Positions 1 to 10,018 of a DNA stretch of 12,691 nucleotides are shown here, piece after piece. A model generated the notes under the pieces. It was given only the letters and a program-made list of their open reading frames with translations, was not told the DNA's origin and did no database searches. Origin of the DNA: Cymbomonas tetramitiformis (taxonomy: Eukaryota; Chlorophyta; Pyramimonadophyceae; Pyramimonadales; Pyramimonadaceae); contig LGRX02015847.1 in assembly GCA_001247695.2 (NCBI GenBank), positions 5,724 through 18,414 on the forward strand. The letters are read 5' to 3'. The stretch's first letter is position 1, and each line of letters opens with the position of its first letter. Made by a program: the position numbers and the translations under genes.

Positions 1-1645
1 GACCGCGGCCGCATCGCTGATCTATGGCCGCGGCCCTATCGCTGATCTATGACCACGGCCGCATCACTGATCTATCACCGCGGCCGCATCACTGATCTAC
101 GATCGCGGCCGCATCACTGATCTATGACCGCGGCCGCATCACTGATCTATGACCGCGGCCGCATCACTGATCTATGACCGCGGCCGCATCACTGATCTAT
201 GACCGCGGCCGCATCGCGGATCTATGGCTGCGGCCGCCTTACTAATCTATGACCGCGGCCGCATCACTGATCTACGACCGCGGCCGCATCGCTGATCTAT
301 GACCGCGGCCGCATCGCTGATCTATGGCCGCGGCCGCATCACTGATCTATGACCGCGGCCACATCACTGATCTACGATCGCGGCCGCATCAGTGATCTAC
401 GACCGAGGCCGCATCACTGATCTATGACCGCGGCCGCATCACTGATCTATGACCGCGGCCGCATCGCTGATCTATGACCGCGGCCGCATCATTGATCTAC
501 GACCGCGGCCGCATCGCTGATCTATGACCGCGGCCGCATCACTGATCTATGACCGCGGCCGCATCGCTGATCTACGATCGCGGCCGCATCGCTGATCTAT
601 GGCCGCGGCCGCATCACTGATCTATGACCGCGGCCGCATCACTGATCTATGACCGCGGCCGCATCATTGATCTACGACCGCGGCCGCATCACTGATCTAC
701 GATCGCGGCCGCATCACTGATCTATGACCGCGGCCGCATCGCTGATCTATGACCGCGGCAGCATCACTGATCTATGACCGCGGCCGCATCGCTGATCTAT
801 GACCGCGGCCGCATCACTGATCTATGACCGCGGCCGCATCGCTGATCTATGACCGCGGCCGCATCGCTGATCTACGACCGCGGCCGCATCGCTGATCTAT
901 GGCCGCGGCCCTATCGCTGATCTATGACCGCGGCCGCATCACTGATCTATGACCGCGGCCGCATCACTGATCTATGACCGCGGCCACATCACTGATCTAC
1001 GATCGCGGCCGCATCACTGATCTACGACCGAGGCCCTATCGCTGATCTATGACCGCGGCCGCATCACTGATCTATCACCGCGGCCGCATCACTGATCTAT
1101 GACCGCGGCCGCATCATTGATCTACGACCGCGGCTGCACGGGCGATCGGCGACCGCGGCCGCATCACTGATATGGCGACCGCGGCCGCATCAAGCGATCT
1201 GGCGACCGCAGCCGCATCACTGATCTATGACAACAGCCGCATCGCTGACGGCGACCGCGGCCGCATCACTGATCTGGTGGCGACCGCGGCCGCATCACTG
1301 ATCGGCGACCGCGGCCGCATCACTGATCTGGCGACCGCAGCCAGCATCACTTGATCGGCGACTGCGGCCGCATCACTGATCTACGATCGCAGCCGCATCA
1401 GTTGATCCATGACCGCGGCCGCATCGTTGACGGCGACCGCGGCCGCACGCTGGATCTATGACCGCGGCCGCATCACTGATCTATGACCGCAGCCGCATCA
1501 CTGATCTATGACCGCGGCCGCATCACTGATCTATGGCCGCGGCCGCATCACTGATCTACGACCGAGGCCGCATCACTGATCTATGACCGCGGCCACATCA
1601 CTGATCTATGGCCGCTGATGCCACATCGCTGATCTATGATCGCTG
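1..1645. repeat. 25-bp NotI-containing minisatellite array
   Basis: The unit starts GACCGCGGCCGC and continues ATCACTGATCTAT, 25 bp in all. Units 1-45 (bases 1-1125) keep exact 25-bp phase and differ only by substitutions: GACCG, GATCG or GGCCG at the start, ATCAC or ATCGC in the middle, TAT or TAC at the end. From 1126 the spacing becomes irregular, with inserts such as GGCG, and the array fades out by about 1645 into GCTGATGCC-type remnants. It is cut by the window start, so the true size is unknown; about 63-65 units are present here. Each unit has a palindromic GCGGCCGC core and a small ATCA-C-TGAT dyad. Because 25 is not a multiple of 3 and TGA/TAG triplets recur, the array is not coding; short open frames in it are artefacts of the repeat. 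Confidence 0.97.
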
Positions 1646-1832
1646 ATGCCACAATTTGCGAGGCTCAAGTGCAGTGCCTTCAGTCGGGAGGAGGGCCCAG
1701 CAAGCGGGGAAAGCTCGCGCGCGCTCCAGGGCCTGGATGGAGCAGCGCCCGCATACAAGCAAGCACTGAATTTGTGAGCGGCGACTCAGATTTCTTTGCA
1801 CTCAATTTTGACTTAGTTTGGAAAGGATGACC

Positions 1833-2077
1833 TCAAAGCATGGAATTGTGGCATTTTGGAGACAGGGCCACGCTGCCATGGTTCCCTGCGCAAATGCACC
1901 AGCTCAATTTCGATTGAAGCGCTGGAATCAGCACCGCGCGAGTATAAGCAACCAGCGCAGCCCTTATCCGCAACCTTCTGCCTCCCTCACCTAAAAGAAT
2001 GAGGTGCTGCAGCGTGTTGTTCTTGCTCTCAAGAGAGGCGGCCAGGTCGCGCGCCCCCTCATGACCAATGTTGTTTC
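1833..2077 (-). CDS. LRR exon 7, probably last exon
   Basis: Starts after acceptor GGTGGGGGTGCAG and encodes NNIGHEGARDLAASLESKNN then TLQHLILL, one LRR in 87 nt (1991-2077). There a good donor, GTGAGG, occurs (1990-1985), in the same phase as the other exons. If it is not used, the frame continues for 52 codons (beginning GEGGRRLRIRAALVAYTRAV) to a TGA at 1833-1835, giving a terminal exon of 245 nt. No further LRR exon is visible between 1990 and the minisatellite, so the open ending is preferred. A spliced last exon after CATTTGCGCAG (near 1890) would reach the same stop in the same frame. Confidence 0.55.
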
Positions 2078-5000
2078 CTGCACCCCCACCAAGCTTCCTC
2101 CCTCAGGCAGTTGCACTCTCTCCAAAACGCCTCACACCCCCTCTGAATCACTCACCAACCCCTGAATCCGTTTTGCTCCACTCGTAGCCCTCTCCACTCC
2201 GACATCCTTCCCATCCCATCCCATCTCCCTCACACCCGGCATCCCTCATACCGCGTAACATCTTCACTGCATCGGAACGGAGAGGATCCCCCAATTGAGC
2301 CGACCTGCCAGAGTGAGGTGCCGCAGGTTGCAGTTCTATATTTAGCGGACCTGCCAGATTAAGGTGCCGCAGGTTGCAGCTCGTGTGCGCCAAGACTGTT
2401 GCCAGGCTCCGCGCCCCTTCATCCCCAACGTTGTTATCTGCATGCACCCATCCCCATCGGGGTTCATGCGCACTCCTACATCCCAGTTGCATTCCCCATG
2501 CATGACGATGAGGGCACTTATCAGCCTATACATCTTTGCAGCGAGTGGCCGCGGATTTTGTCAGTGCCAATTGAGAATCATGAAAGACTGTGCACAGCGA
2601 CGGAAGCTTGCAGAGCACAATGCCGAGCGGCGAGTCAAATCAGAATAAGCGGTGGTGACTGTCATCTGAGTCCTAGCAGGCGGACACACCCCGCCGCGCA
2701 GGAGCATGCGGCTAAACCAAAATGGATCTCTGCGCAGGCCTCAAAATGCATGGGTCTCCGGCAAGCTTGCTTGCCACTGTTCTTGAGATCGGACCCTTCA
2801 GCGGGCCGGAGGCAGCCGTCGTTGTTGCTGCAGGGTGATCTTGCAACCCAACATGTGTCCACTCATCCGGGCGAGCTGCTGCTGGAGAGTGAATGCACTG
2901 CTCAAGGCACGCCTTCGCTCCACACATAGAGCTGCTCCTGGCGCAGTATTGTGAAGATGCTTCGGAAGCCGCCCATCAAGTGCTCCCCGCAGTGCGACGG
3001 CCGCTGCTGCCATTAGGTCAGCATCTGACACAGCATGTTTAAGTCGGCTCTTTAAGTTGAATTTGGGGGGTGCGGCAGAATTCCAACGCGTGGATGTGGG
3101 CGCTGCTTCTGCAACCGGAAAACCGGCTCTGCCCTCCTTTGCATTACCGCGGTGCGCACTGTTGCGGCACGCACATACCAGCTCGGTATCCACAGAGGCG
3201 GCAGGCCCATCCTTCCTTTCTCAGGCCTTTCTGGACAACCGCCAATCTGCAGCATGCTTGATCGAAGCGAAGCAACGTGATTGTGATATTTCATTGCACT
3301 CACATCGAAGGTTCAGGTACTCCAGCCTGCAGGATCTGCTTTCCAGTGCCGATGCTATGCTTAGGGCTCCCTCGCATTCCACGTTGTTATCTAGCAAACC
3401 CACCACCCACATTTACATAATGTCATATCCATCCTCTCATATGCAGCCCAACTCCTTCCAGGGCCTCACACCTCTCACACGCATTGTGTAAATTGAAGCC
3501 CGTGGAATTTTAATGGTTTCAACATTTGCCGCCCATCGACCTGAGCGCGATCCACTGACTGTGACAATATCGGCTTGAACCGTCCGAGGGTAGCCGACAT
3601 CCTGACAAGTGTACAAGTAGGAGTTCGGACAGACGCGAGCTCAGCTCTGTTCTTTTGGCACTTCTTACCTCACCCAGCCCAGAATCTCTGCGCTGTTGTA
3701 ATGGACATTTTACAAATTTAAAAATCAAGAATAGACTTTCACTAAGTCTGGCTGGTAGCTTGGCTGCATCACCAGCTAGACAAAAGCTACAATGTTATGC
3801 GATGCACCGTTTTGGCATTGACATCGAGAGCACAAAAGACATACCAATTTCTCATCCCCACAGAATGGTAGCTCGGGGGCATAAGCAAGATTGACAGGGA
3901 TGGGAAGGGTTGACCGGGGTGGGAGCTCCAAGTTTTTCACGATATGCTGATGCGCCCTCGGATTGACATCGCTGTGTAACTTGGCGGAGGACTGATATCC
4001 GTGCCTTAGGCACCTACCCTGCCCTCCACGAGGCCGGCGCAGGGCGAGTGAGGCCGGCGCAGGGCGAGCGATGCTGCGCACCAACCTTGGAGTGTGAAGT
4101 GGCGCAGCTTACAGCTCTCGTGCTGAAGCGCTCCAGCCAAGACCTTCGCTCCCGCATCTCCCACATTGTTCACTGGAGCCCTCCACTCGCAGCCTCGCCC
4201 ACTCTTGTCAGCCGCTTCCACTACCCACATGCACACGCATGCCCAGCACATTCCGAAGAGTTTGAACCATTTAAAGCCGAGTTCACGTTCCGCTCTGCTA
4301 GATCCACTCAACTTCAAATGAGGATTCGAGCAAAAGTGAAATTTCAAATCTGAGTGGACCAGAGTTCAGTGGTTTCAGGAACCAAAATCCGGGACTCCTG
4401 CTGCCGTAGAGAAGAATGATAGATGCTCCCTGGACACAGTACAATAGTAGAAATGACCACGAACCGACGGCCATCCTGCTCTGTTCCCTTTGCTTCCCAC
4501 CTCGCCCAACCCACCCCGGGCAACTCTGTTGACTTTGGTGCATGCATGGACGGAGATTTGAGAACTTGACATTAAGACTGGTATTAGCCACCGCAAACAG
4601 CGAACAATTCATCGACTCGTGAAAAATATGGTGGCGCCTTTGGCACGTTAAGATTCTAGAACAATCATAATCATTCATCTTCACATACGCCGACAGTATG
4701 GGGAAAGCCCTCGGAGTGCGAGTAGCCCCTCCACCAGGGAGCATGCGAGAGCAAGTAGCGAATCCTGTCATCATGACGCTGTCAGGGGGGGGGGCGCGGT
4801 GAGTGAAGCCGGGAAATCGTCGCTGCAAGTAAATGCTTTGTACTGTAGCCTCGAGCGAAGCGGAGGATGTAGGCGCGATCAGGAGTGTAGGGGAGGGCAC
4901 TATCCGGGTGGAGATGGGATGGTCAAGGTGGGAGTGGTGGGAGCGGTCATGGGTAATGAAGGTGAAGGGGTGGAGGAGGAGCTTCCTCCCCCCTACCCCA

Positions 5001-8000
5001 CTCCTAAAACAGGCAGTCTCCCCCCGCTCTCTTCCCCAGAGCCAATCCCCTTGGGGGCTGCGGGGGGGCTACCCTATCAGGGTGGAGCTCCTGCAGTCAC
5101 TTGAGCGGCACTCTGGAGACCGAGGGAGGCCGGCGGCGCCCTGCTCATGTGCAACAAACATGCAGGCAGACTGTAATTTACCTTCATACCTTACTTACAT
5201 ACCAGGCATAATCATAAATAAATGCATGCATACATTTTTTTCATTTCTACAATTATATCACTGTATTTTCGAAGAGAAGTTTGACCTGCATTCTAAGATG
5301 AGTGGAGGTTCAGTATGGCAAAATCTTGCCAAAAGATCGGCCGGCGGAACCACTCCTCGCGACTCTAGGGGAATCTCAGGCCAAGTGCTGAGCTGCGCGT
5401 CAGCAGCACTGCAGGTGGATGACACGCTGCAGGTGGATGACGCAGGTAGATGACGCAGGGGCGGCAGCACTCTCTTCACTTTCAAAGTTGAAGTGTGCGT
5501 CATCAAATCTGCTCGAGGCAGTGAGGCGGTGAGGTAGGGGCGTAAGGGCGACCCTGCCCATAGGGGAAGGGGCTCAGCAGGTGGAGGTGGAGAGGTTGGC
5601 GCTGAGGGAGAGGGCCTGGGAGAACATGATTGAAGAGAGAAGCTCTGCAATGCAGGCCGACCAATACAGACCGACCAGGACTGCCACTTTCGTGGGAGGC
5701 ACGGGGTCTGGAAGCATAGGAACGGGGGGCAGACTTGGCGCGAGCCCCGCCAAGGCAAGAGAGGGCAGAAATGGTGGGGGGCGAGGATGAGGATGAGGAG
5801 GCGGAGGCGGTACTTGGCAATTACATGGGATGGAAGAAGTGGATCCAGCAGCTTTCATGTGCACTCAACGGGGGTTCGCGGGGCTGATTATCCGACCAGC
5901 CCAAAAGTGTGTGCTGAATCCTTTGATCCTGGGTATGGGTACATAGTGCAGCCGACATTCTGCAGTTATCTGGTGCCAAACAAATCGGTTGGATATGAAT
6001 AAACTCGCACATTAAGCATGGACCCCAACCTTGATGGAAAGACGGCTCGACGGGAGGAGGTGAAAAGGCTGGCGCTGATGGACGGGGTTTGAGAGGACGT
6101 GAATGAGGAGATGGACTATGCTACAGACAGATAGGTTCTAGGGGCGCGCAACAGGGGTATTCCAGAGAGGGGTATTCCAGGCAGGGGTCCAGCAGAGCAG
6201 GCGAGGCAGGCAGGATGGCATCACGGCTCTTGGGGAGTATGGAAGATGTGCGGTGAGGATTTTCGGGTGGCGGAGGGTCAGGGCCTGGGTACGGCGGAGG
6301 CATGCGGTGTCCGTGGGGGCAAGTGGGCCCAGCCAAGCGGCCTCGTCTCGTCATCTGAGCGTCCAGGATATCCAGCGATGACCACTTACAACAGGCTGCA
6401 CGGCCGCATGCGGCGTCTCATCCCTGCACCTGTCCCAACGTGGGCAGGGGGATAAACTCCCGCCCACGTGGCAAGGTTGCTTGCTGTGCCGGAACTAACA
6501 GTGATGAGCAGCTGTCGGGAAGGCGACGACATATCGATGAACGATTGGCTTGGGACACACAGGCATATCTGGGGATCACTCCCATATTGTTGGTGCAGGG
6601 GGTAGGGGGTTGCAAGCGCAGTTCGGTGGAGGGCGCGCAAGGTCAGAAGGACGCTATTCGGTTTGTGATTCTCAGCCCCTTGGGACGACCCTTTGGAACA
6701 CGGGACGCGCTGCGGGTGGACCCAGATTTGGGGCAGGCAGGGAGCAGGATGGTGGTTCTGAGCGCAGGCTTGGTGGTGGGGAGATGGCTCGGGCAGCTCG
6801 GGGGGCAGAGGTGGAGCGCCGGCTTCAGAGGCGCAGCTTTTACGCGCGGGCAGTGCAGTTGTAGAGTCACTCGGGTGGACTAGTGAGGCGTAGGAGGCCC
6901 CGTTCCCCACTAGCGAGTTCCAGAAAAACAGGATGAGTGTCCTGAAGTGTGTGTTGAAACCTTTGATCCCTTTGAAACTTTGATGGTGCAATCACAGTGC
7001 AGCCCACATTCTATGGCTTTCCGGTGCCAAAGCAATCGGTCCAATGACAAGCCCACATTCTATGGCTTTCCGGGTACAAAGAAACGGTCCAATGACAAGC
7101 CACATTCGATGGTCACTATGGCAAGTAACTGTTCAATGACAAGCCCACATTCTATGGCTTTCCGGGTGCTAAAGAAATCGATCCATCGACAAGCCTCATT
7201 CTATGGCTTCTCCGTAAGTGCTAAAGAAAGCGTCCAATGACAAGCCCATATTCATGAGCTTCTCGTGCCAAAGAAAGCGTCCAATGACAAGCCCAAGATT
7301 TTATGGCTTTCAGGTGGTGCCAAATCACGGTAGTCCAATGACAAGCCCAGCATTCGCCAGTATTTCCAGCAAAAGAAATCGGTCCACGACAAGCCCACAC
7401 CGCAGGCGGGGCTTTCTCCGTGCCAAAGAATGTCCAATGATACCACATTCTATGGCTTTCCGTGCCAAAGCAATCGGCCTCAATGACAAGCCCATTCTAT
7501 GGCTTTCCGTGCCAAAGTAAACCAACCAATGACAAGCCCACATTCTATGGGCTTTCCAAACAGAAGAAAGGGCCAACACAAGCCCACATTCTATGGCTTT
7601 CCGGTGCCAGCAAGAAAGGTCCAATGACAAGCCCACATTCTATGGCTTTCCTCGTGCCAGCAACGTTCAATGACAAGCCCACATTCTATGGCTTTCCGGT
7701 GCCAAAGAAATCGGTCCAATGACAAGCCCACATACACTTGTGCACCCACCCACCTGGTAATCTTTGAGCATTGAGATCGAGTAACAACAGAAACTAAGAT
7801 TGATACCTGGCTACCAAACGTGAATATGCAATCCCATTGGGCTGCTCTATGTTCCCATGCCGGGGATTCAAGGCATGCGACACGCTGCCCTCCAACACAC
7901 CAACAAATATCTCACCCTTGACAGTCACCCTTCAATCAATGCAGTGCCCTTCAGCCCTTGTACTTACATCTCAAACAGAGTCGCCACAACTTGCAGTTCT

Positions 8001-9513
8001 CGCACATAAGAGCAGTTGCTAAACTCTGAATTCCGTTAGACCCAACTTTACCTGCGCAAATCAAATGCTCCACCCGCGTCTCACCGCACCCAATGCCGCA
8101 TCTCCGTTCAAACTGCTGCAACGCAAAAGAGAAGAACTTAAAATTAAATTGCCTTACAGTTCAAATCCCAGAGAATTTGGCTACCACGAGATCAGCACTC
8201 AAACATTGCATGAATTCAACCGCTCGTGCCCTGCTCATGCCGCCATCAGCACCAACGTCACGTCCGCAGTGCCACCGCTCGTGCCCTGCTCACACCGCCA
8301 TTACCACTAACGTCCGCAGTGCCACCGCCTGTGCCCTGCTCACGCCGCCATCAGCACCAACGTCCGCAGTACCACCGCGTTCTGCTGAAGGCCTCATGGT
8401 GAGCTGGACAAACCGTAGAGGTCAAGGCTCCACGCCCTTAGTGGAGATTTTTCGCTCATCACCACGGTTGAGAGAAATTCTTCAAGAGCTTCTGGCGGTG
8501 TGCTAGGGCCCACGTGTAGCTCGAGGTCGAAGGACAGGACCTCGGTGACCGCGCCGAGCTCGCTGACTAGCTGCGTTGCCTGTTGTGGGTCGAGTACGAC
8601 GTGTACGCCCCCCATTCGGAGGAATTTTAGATAGCCTAACGCGGGAAGTAAAGAACGCACTTCCCTCCAGCTTGTGCGCAGCTGGTTACAACAGGATATG
8701 TCCAGTTGGCGGATGCTCGCGCCCTTCTCCTGTGCCCGGTGTACCTGACCAGGACACATCTCCCCCACTGTCCCCTGAACGAGCCTTTCCAAGGATGTCT
8801 GCAAAAGCCACTCACTCCTCGGTAACTACCTCCCTCTGCGTTTACCAAGTACTATTCCGGCCACCTGCGTGTTCTATGTGGGAATGATGGCATATGGAAC
8901 CACCCGGTGCCCGCTCAAAGTCAGTTGGAGTCAAAACCGTGGACTTTTTCACCCAGCTATCACCTAGCCCTTAGCACGTCCGCCTACGCGCTCTGCAGAT
9001 GCGGCCACCCAGGCATTGAGAAGAAAACGACTGTATAAAAGAAGACCCGAGAGAGAGTGCCACCGTGGAGACGGGCGGAGAGCTTATAAGTGACGAGCGA
9101 CGCAGCACAGCGGCGTTTGTGGTCATTCCGCGTGAAAACTTTCGACGGAAAGAGTGAATATTGTAATAGCTGCTTTCAAGAGGGGTGATCGGGTTCACAA
9201 GTGGATTTTGCGTCACGACAAGCGAATGCGCTAAGCTGGCGTGGCAACCGAAGTGGAATGAAGAACGTACCACTGCCGTCAGTGTTGACGCGGTGAGCTT
9301 GGGGCAGTTCGCGAAGTGAAGGTTCTCGAGGAAGTAACGGTCTTCTACCAGATCCCTGCAAAGGGTACATGTAGTTCCCAGTAGCGCTCTGTAGTCCGCG
9401 CGCAAATGTTTCAGAATTATGCGCGAGAGGCCGTGCACGTCCAGCAAGTCGAGTAATGGGATAATAAAGCATGCGACAGCTTCGGATTCAGCCATTGACG
9501 CCGAAGCTTCCAT
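1833..9513 (-). CDS. Split gene model: F-box-like / RI-type LRR protein, 7 exons
   Basis: Proposed coding exons, in order on the minus strand: 9271-9513, 8414-8798, 7968-8051, 4086-4172, 3304-3390, 2351-2437 and 1833-2077. Total 1218 nt, 405 codons plus stop. Intron 1 is phase 0 and every later intron is phase 1, so the frame is kept throughout. The first 81 residues look like a degenerate F-box (the SKP1-binding module of SCF ubiquitin ligases). Exon 2 holds irregular LRRs, and each later exon holds one ribonuclease-inhibitor-type LRR (NNxGxEGAxxLAxxLxxxxCxLxxLxL). If the F-box call is right, the product would be a substrate-recognition subunit with the LRRs binding the target; this is inference. 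Introns measure 472, 362, 3795, 695, 866 and 273 bp. Donors after exon 2 and the exons at 4086 and 2351 are weak (GTTTGT, GTTGGT, GTCCGC), so partial decay or alternative splicing is possible. The model could also be two genes, split at the 3.8-kb intron. Confidence 0.5.
2298..2379 (-). repeat. Duplicated 3' end of LRR exon 6 and its donor
   Basis: A 36-nt segment at 2344-2379 (end of the LRR exon plus donor) is repeated at 2298-2333 with 33 of 36 bases identical; the copies are 46 bp apart. The second copy is in a different frame relative to the exon, so using its donor would replace the regular ending. Confidence 0.85.
2351..2437 (-). CDS. LRR exon 6, 87 nt
   Basis: Encodes NNVGDEGARSLATVLAHTSC then NLRHLNLA, the copy closest to the RI-LRR consensus. 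Acceptor GTGCATGCAG (2447-2438); the donor, GTCCGC, is weak. Phase 1 on both sides. The last 29 nt of the exon plus the donor are repeated 46 bp further on (see 2298-2379), so a second, equally spelled donor exists downstream, but in another frame. Confidence 0.68.
2438..3303 (-). other. Intron between LRR exons 5 and 6
   Basis: 866 bp. Open frames on both strands here (for example 2798-3193 minus, 2399-2929 plus) match no family I know and overlap each other. One minus-strand stretch near 3030 (after GTGTCAG, reading ADLMAAAAVALRGALDGR) faintly recalls an LRR but lacks the NN-G-EGA signature and a matching donor. Confidence 0.4.
3304..3390 (-). CDS. LRR exon 5, 87 nt
   Basis: Encodes NNVECEGALSIASALESRSC then RLEYLNLR, one LRR. 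Acceptor TTTGCTAG (3398-3391) and a strong donor, GTGAGT (3303-3298). Phase 1 on both sides. The repeat has VEC where its neighbours have VGD, so the turn after the asparagines has diverged, while the hydrophobic positions are kept. Confidence 0.68.
3391..4085 (-). other. Intron between LRR exons 4 and 5, with a 20-bp tandem pair
   Basis: 695 bp with no gene seen. At 4030-4069 a 20-bp unit (GAGGCCGGCGCAGGGCGAG plus one base) occurs twice back to back, differing only in its last base, right beside the exon. Confidence 0.45.
4086..4172 (-). CDS. LRR exon 4, 87 nt
   Basis: Encodes one RI-type LRR: NNVGDAGAKVLAGALQHESC then KLRHFTLQ. Acceptor is CTCCAG (4178-4173); the donor, GTTGGT, is weak. 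Phase 1 on both sides, 29 codons counting the two split ones. The asparagines, the G-D-x-G-A turn and the L-x-x-L-x-L strand are all present. Just past the donor lies a 20-bp tandem duplication (4030-4069). Confidence 0.62.
5411..5454. repeat. Short tandem repeat, 13-bp core x3
   Basis: GCAGGTGGATGAC at 5411, 5429 and 5442; the last copy has one substitution and the first gap carries 5 extra bases. Confidence 0.8.
5571..6010 (+). repeat. Duplicated module, copy 1
   Basis: Two stretches here recur further on. First, 5581 onward (GTGGAGGTGGAGAGGTTGGC, reading VEVERLALRERAWENMIEER) resembles 6050 onward (EEVKRLALMDGV, stop, EDVNEEMDYA). Second, 5905-6000 (AAGTGTGTGCTGAATCCTTT...) resembles 6943-7050 (AAGTGTGTGTTGAAACCTTT...). 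Copy 1 ends with a single diverged unit of the 48-bp minisatellite (about 5953-5999). The VEVERLAL stretch has a charged, helix-like composition and an AG just before it, so it could be a relic exon of a coiled-coil protein, but I cannot name it. Confidence 0.5.
6044..7050 (+). repeat. Duplicated module, copy 2 (expanded and decayed)
   Basis: Corresponds to 5571-6010 at both ends (VKRLALMDG near 6060; AAGTGTGTGTTGAAACCTTT at 6943), with about 500 bp more between. The coding-like stretch has an early stop here. It includes a 13-bp direct repeat, AGGGGTATTCCAG, at 6153 and 6168. A charged segment near 6781-6860 (MARAARGAEVERRLQRRSFY) is coding-like but isolated. The 201-aa minus-strand open frame over 6386-6991 is proline- and serine-rich and probably a shadow. 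Confidence 0.4.
6990..7732 (+). repeat. 48-bp minisatellite, about 15 units
   Basis: The unit starts CCAATGACAAGCCCACATTC and continues TATGGCTTTCCGGTGCC, then AAAGAAATCGGT. Unit starts fall near 7041, 7089, 7133, 7183, 7234, 7281, 7335, 7384, 7434, 7480, 7526, 7573, 7621, 7667 and 7716; a partial unit precedes the first. Spacing runs from 44 to 54 bp, most often 46-50. A 48-bp unit could encode 16 residues (SNDKPTFYGFPVPKK-like), but indels shift the frame between units, so it is most likely non-coding. The outer units are more regular than those at 7234-7450. Confidence 0.93.
7733..7967. other. Unassigned spacer downstream of the minisatellite
   Basis: No gene, RNA or repeat recognised. 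In the gene model it is the start of the 3.8-kb intron, just after LRR exon 3. Confidence 0.4.
7968..8051 (-). CDS. Exon 3: single LRR, 84 nt
   Basis: Flanked by acceptor GATTTGCGCAG and a perfect donor, GTAAGT. It begins with two bases and ends with one base of a split codon, so both flanking introns are phase 1. It reads KVGSNGIQSLATALMCENC then KLWRLCLR, which lines up with the 87-nt LRR exons further down (SLATALMCENCKLWRLCLR against SLATVLAHTSCNLRHLNLA) with one codon missing near the start. Too short to appear as a long open frame. It sits between the F-box-like exons and the four 87-nt LRR exons and is the main evidence that they belong to one gene. Confidence 0.6.
8220..8374. repeat. 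50-bp tandem repeat, 3 units
   Basis: Units at 8220-8274 (55 bp, with a 5-bp ACGTC duplication), 8275-8324 and 8325-8374. Each starts CCGCTCGTGCCCTGCTCA (third: CCGCCTGTG) and ends AACGTCCGCAGT(G/A)CCA. It lies inside the proposed 362-bp intron between exons 2 and 3; open plus-strand frames over it are low-complexity products of the repeat. Confidence 0.92.
8394..8798 (-). CDS. Exon 2: irregular leucine-rich repeats
   Basis: Preceded by a clear acceptor, GGCTTTTGCAG, at 8809-8799, and joined in phase 0 to exon 1. It encodes about 128 residues containing LRR-like segments such as ASIRQLDISCCNQL, LGYLKFLRMGG, VTEVLSFDLEL and LRAWSLDLYG. Two endings are possible. Splicing at 8414/8413 (Y-g|GTTTGT) leaves one base and joins in phase to the next LRR exon, reading LDLYGKVGSNGIQSLA across the junction. 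Reading on reaches a TGA at 8394, giving a short 215-aa protein with exon 1. I prefer the spliced form because the exon stops exactly where the other LRR exons stop, just after the LxxLxL strand, and in the same phase. Confidence 0.55.
   Translation of the reverse strand, partial: TSLERLVQGTVGEMCPGQVHRAQEKGASIRQLDISCCNQLRTSWREVRSLLPALGYLKFLRMGGVHVVLDPQQATQLVSELGAVTEVLSFDLELHVGPSTPPEALEEFLSTVVMSEKSPLRAWSLDLYGLSSSP
9271..9513 (-). CDS. Exon 1: F-box-like N-terminus (81 codons)
   Basis: Starts at an ATG with an in-frame TAG three codons upstream, which supports this start. Residues 18-70 fit the F-box pattern: a leucine-rich helix (IPLLDLLDVHGLSRIIL), a CTLCRDLVED segment where F-boxes have 'VCrrW..l..d', then FLENLHFANCPKLT, which resembles the start of a cysteine-containing LRR right after an F-box. 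The conserved tryptophan is absent, so the match is weak. The exon ends at a good donor, GTACGT, at 9270-9265. Without splicing the frame stays open to 8971 (180 aa), but that tail is low in complexity and unlike any LRR, so I read it as intron. The role suggested is SKP1 binding; it is inferred, not shown. Confidence 0.55.
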
Positions 9514-9798
9514 TTGAATCTGCTATCACGTTTTTGACAGAAACCCCTTGACAATCGTCTTTCCTCTCTCTCCTCGTTGTCGGCAAAGTTGAGAGAAGTG
9601 TTCAAATGGAGGCGACGACGTTCGCAGAAGGCATATTTCATATGATATCCATCCCGGAAGGGGAAGGCGCTAGCTCTAGCGTAGGGGATGGGGATTCACA
9701 CGCAGCGTGAAGAGAGAGTGGAGAGAATGATACGCAACACCCTTAGGCCCTAGTTTTATTGTCGCTGCCACGTCATCGACAGCCTATGGACTTTTGCC
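9514..9798. other. Upstream region of the F-box/LRR gene
   Basis: No TATA box could be placed with confidence for the minus-strand gene. The stretch contains a CT-rich run near 9560-9580 and a small palindrome, CGCTAGCTCTAGCG, at 9668-9681. CATATGATATC occurs at 9650 and again near 9904. Confidence 0.35.
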
Positions 9799-9840
9799 AC
9801 GAGTACAGTAATAAAATAAAATACTTATTACTGTACTCGT
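9799..9840. repeat. Perfect inverted repeat, 16-bp arms
   Basis: ACGAGTACAGTAATAA at 9799-9814 and its exact reverse complement at 9825-9840, separated by a 10-nt A-rich loop. It is strong enough to form a cruciform or RNA hairpin. It could be the tip of a small mobile element or a transcription end signal; nothing else decides this. Confidence 0.93.
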
Positions 9841-10018
9841 CTGGTTGGTCTGGCTGATGTGTCACCAGCACACTGTTACACACAGATAACCCTTCCCTTC
9901 GACATATGATATCGCCTTCCTTCCGTCCACGTATGCGCCGCGATGACTGATGACAGTTTCAGAATCGTCCAGTCGAGTGAATGAGAATCAGAATCGAGAA
10001 TGGAGAATCGAGAATGCA

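Larger units (their letters stand above)
4173..7967 (-). other. Large 3.8-kb intron (or intergenic gap)
   Basis: Lies between LRR exons 3 and 4 in the gene model. No further LRR exon was found by scanning for the NN-G-EGA or C-L-L-L-L signatures. 4173-5400 holds nothing I recognise apart from a G10 run (4785-4794); open frames here are mutually overlapping shadows. 5411-5454 has a 13-bp core (GCAGGTGGATGAC) three times. 5571-7050 holds a duplicated module, and about 6990-7732 a 48-bp minisatellite. If the model is wrong, this gap would separate two genes. Confidence 0.45.
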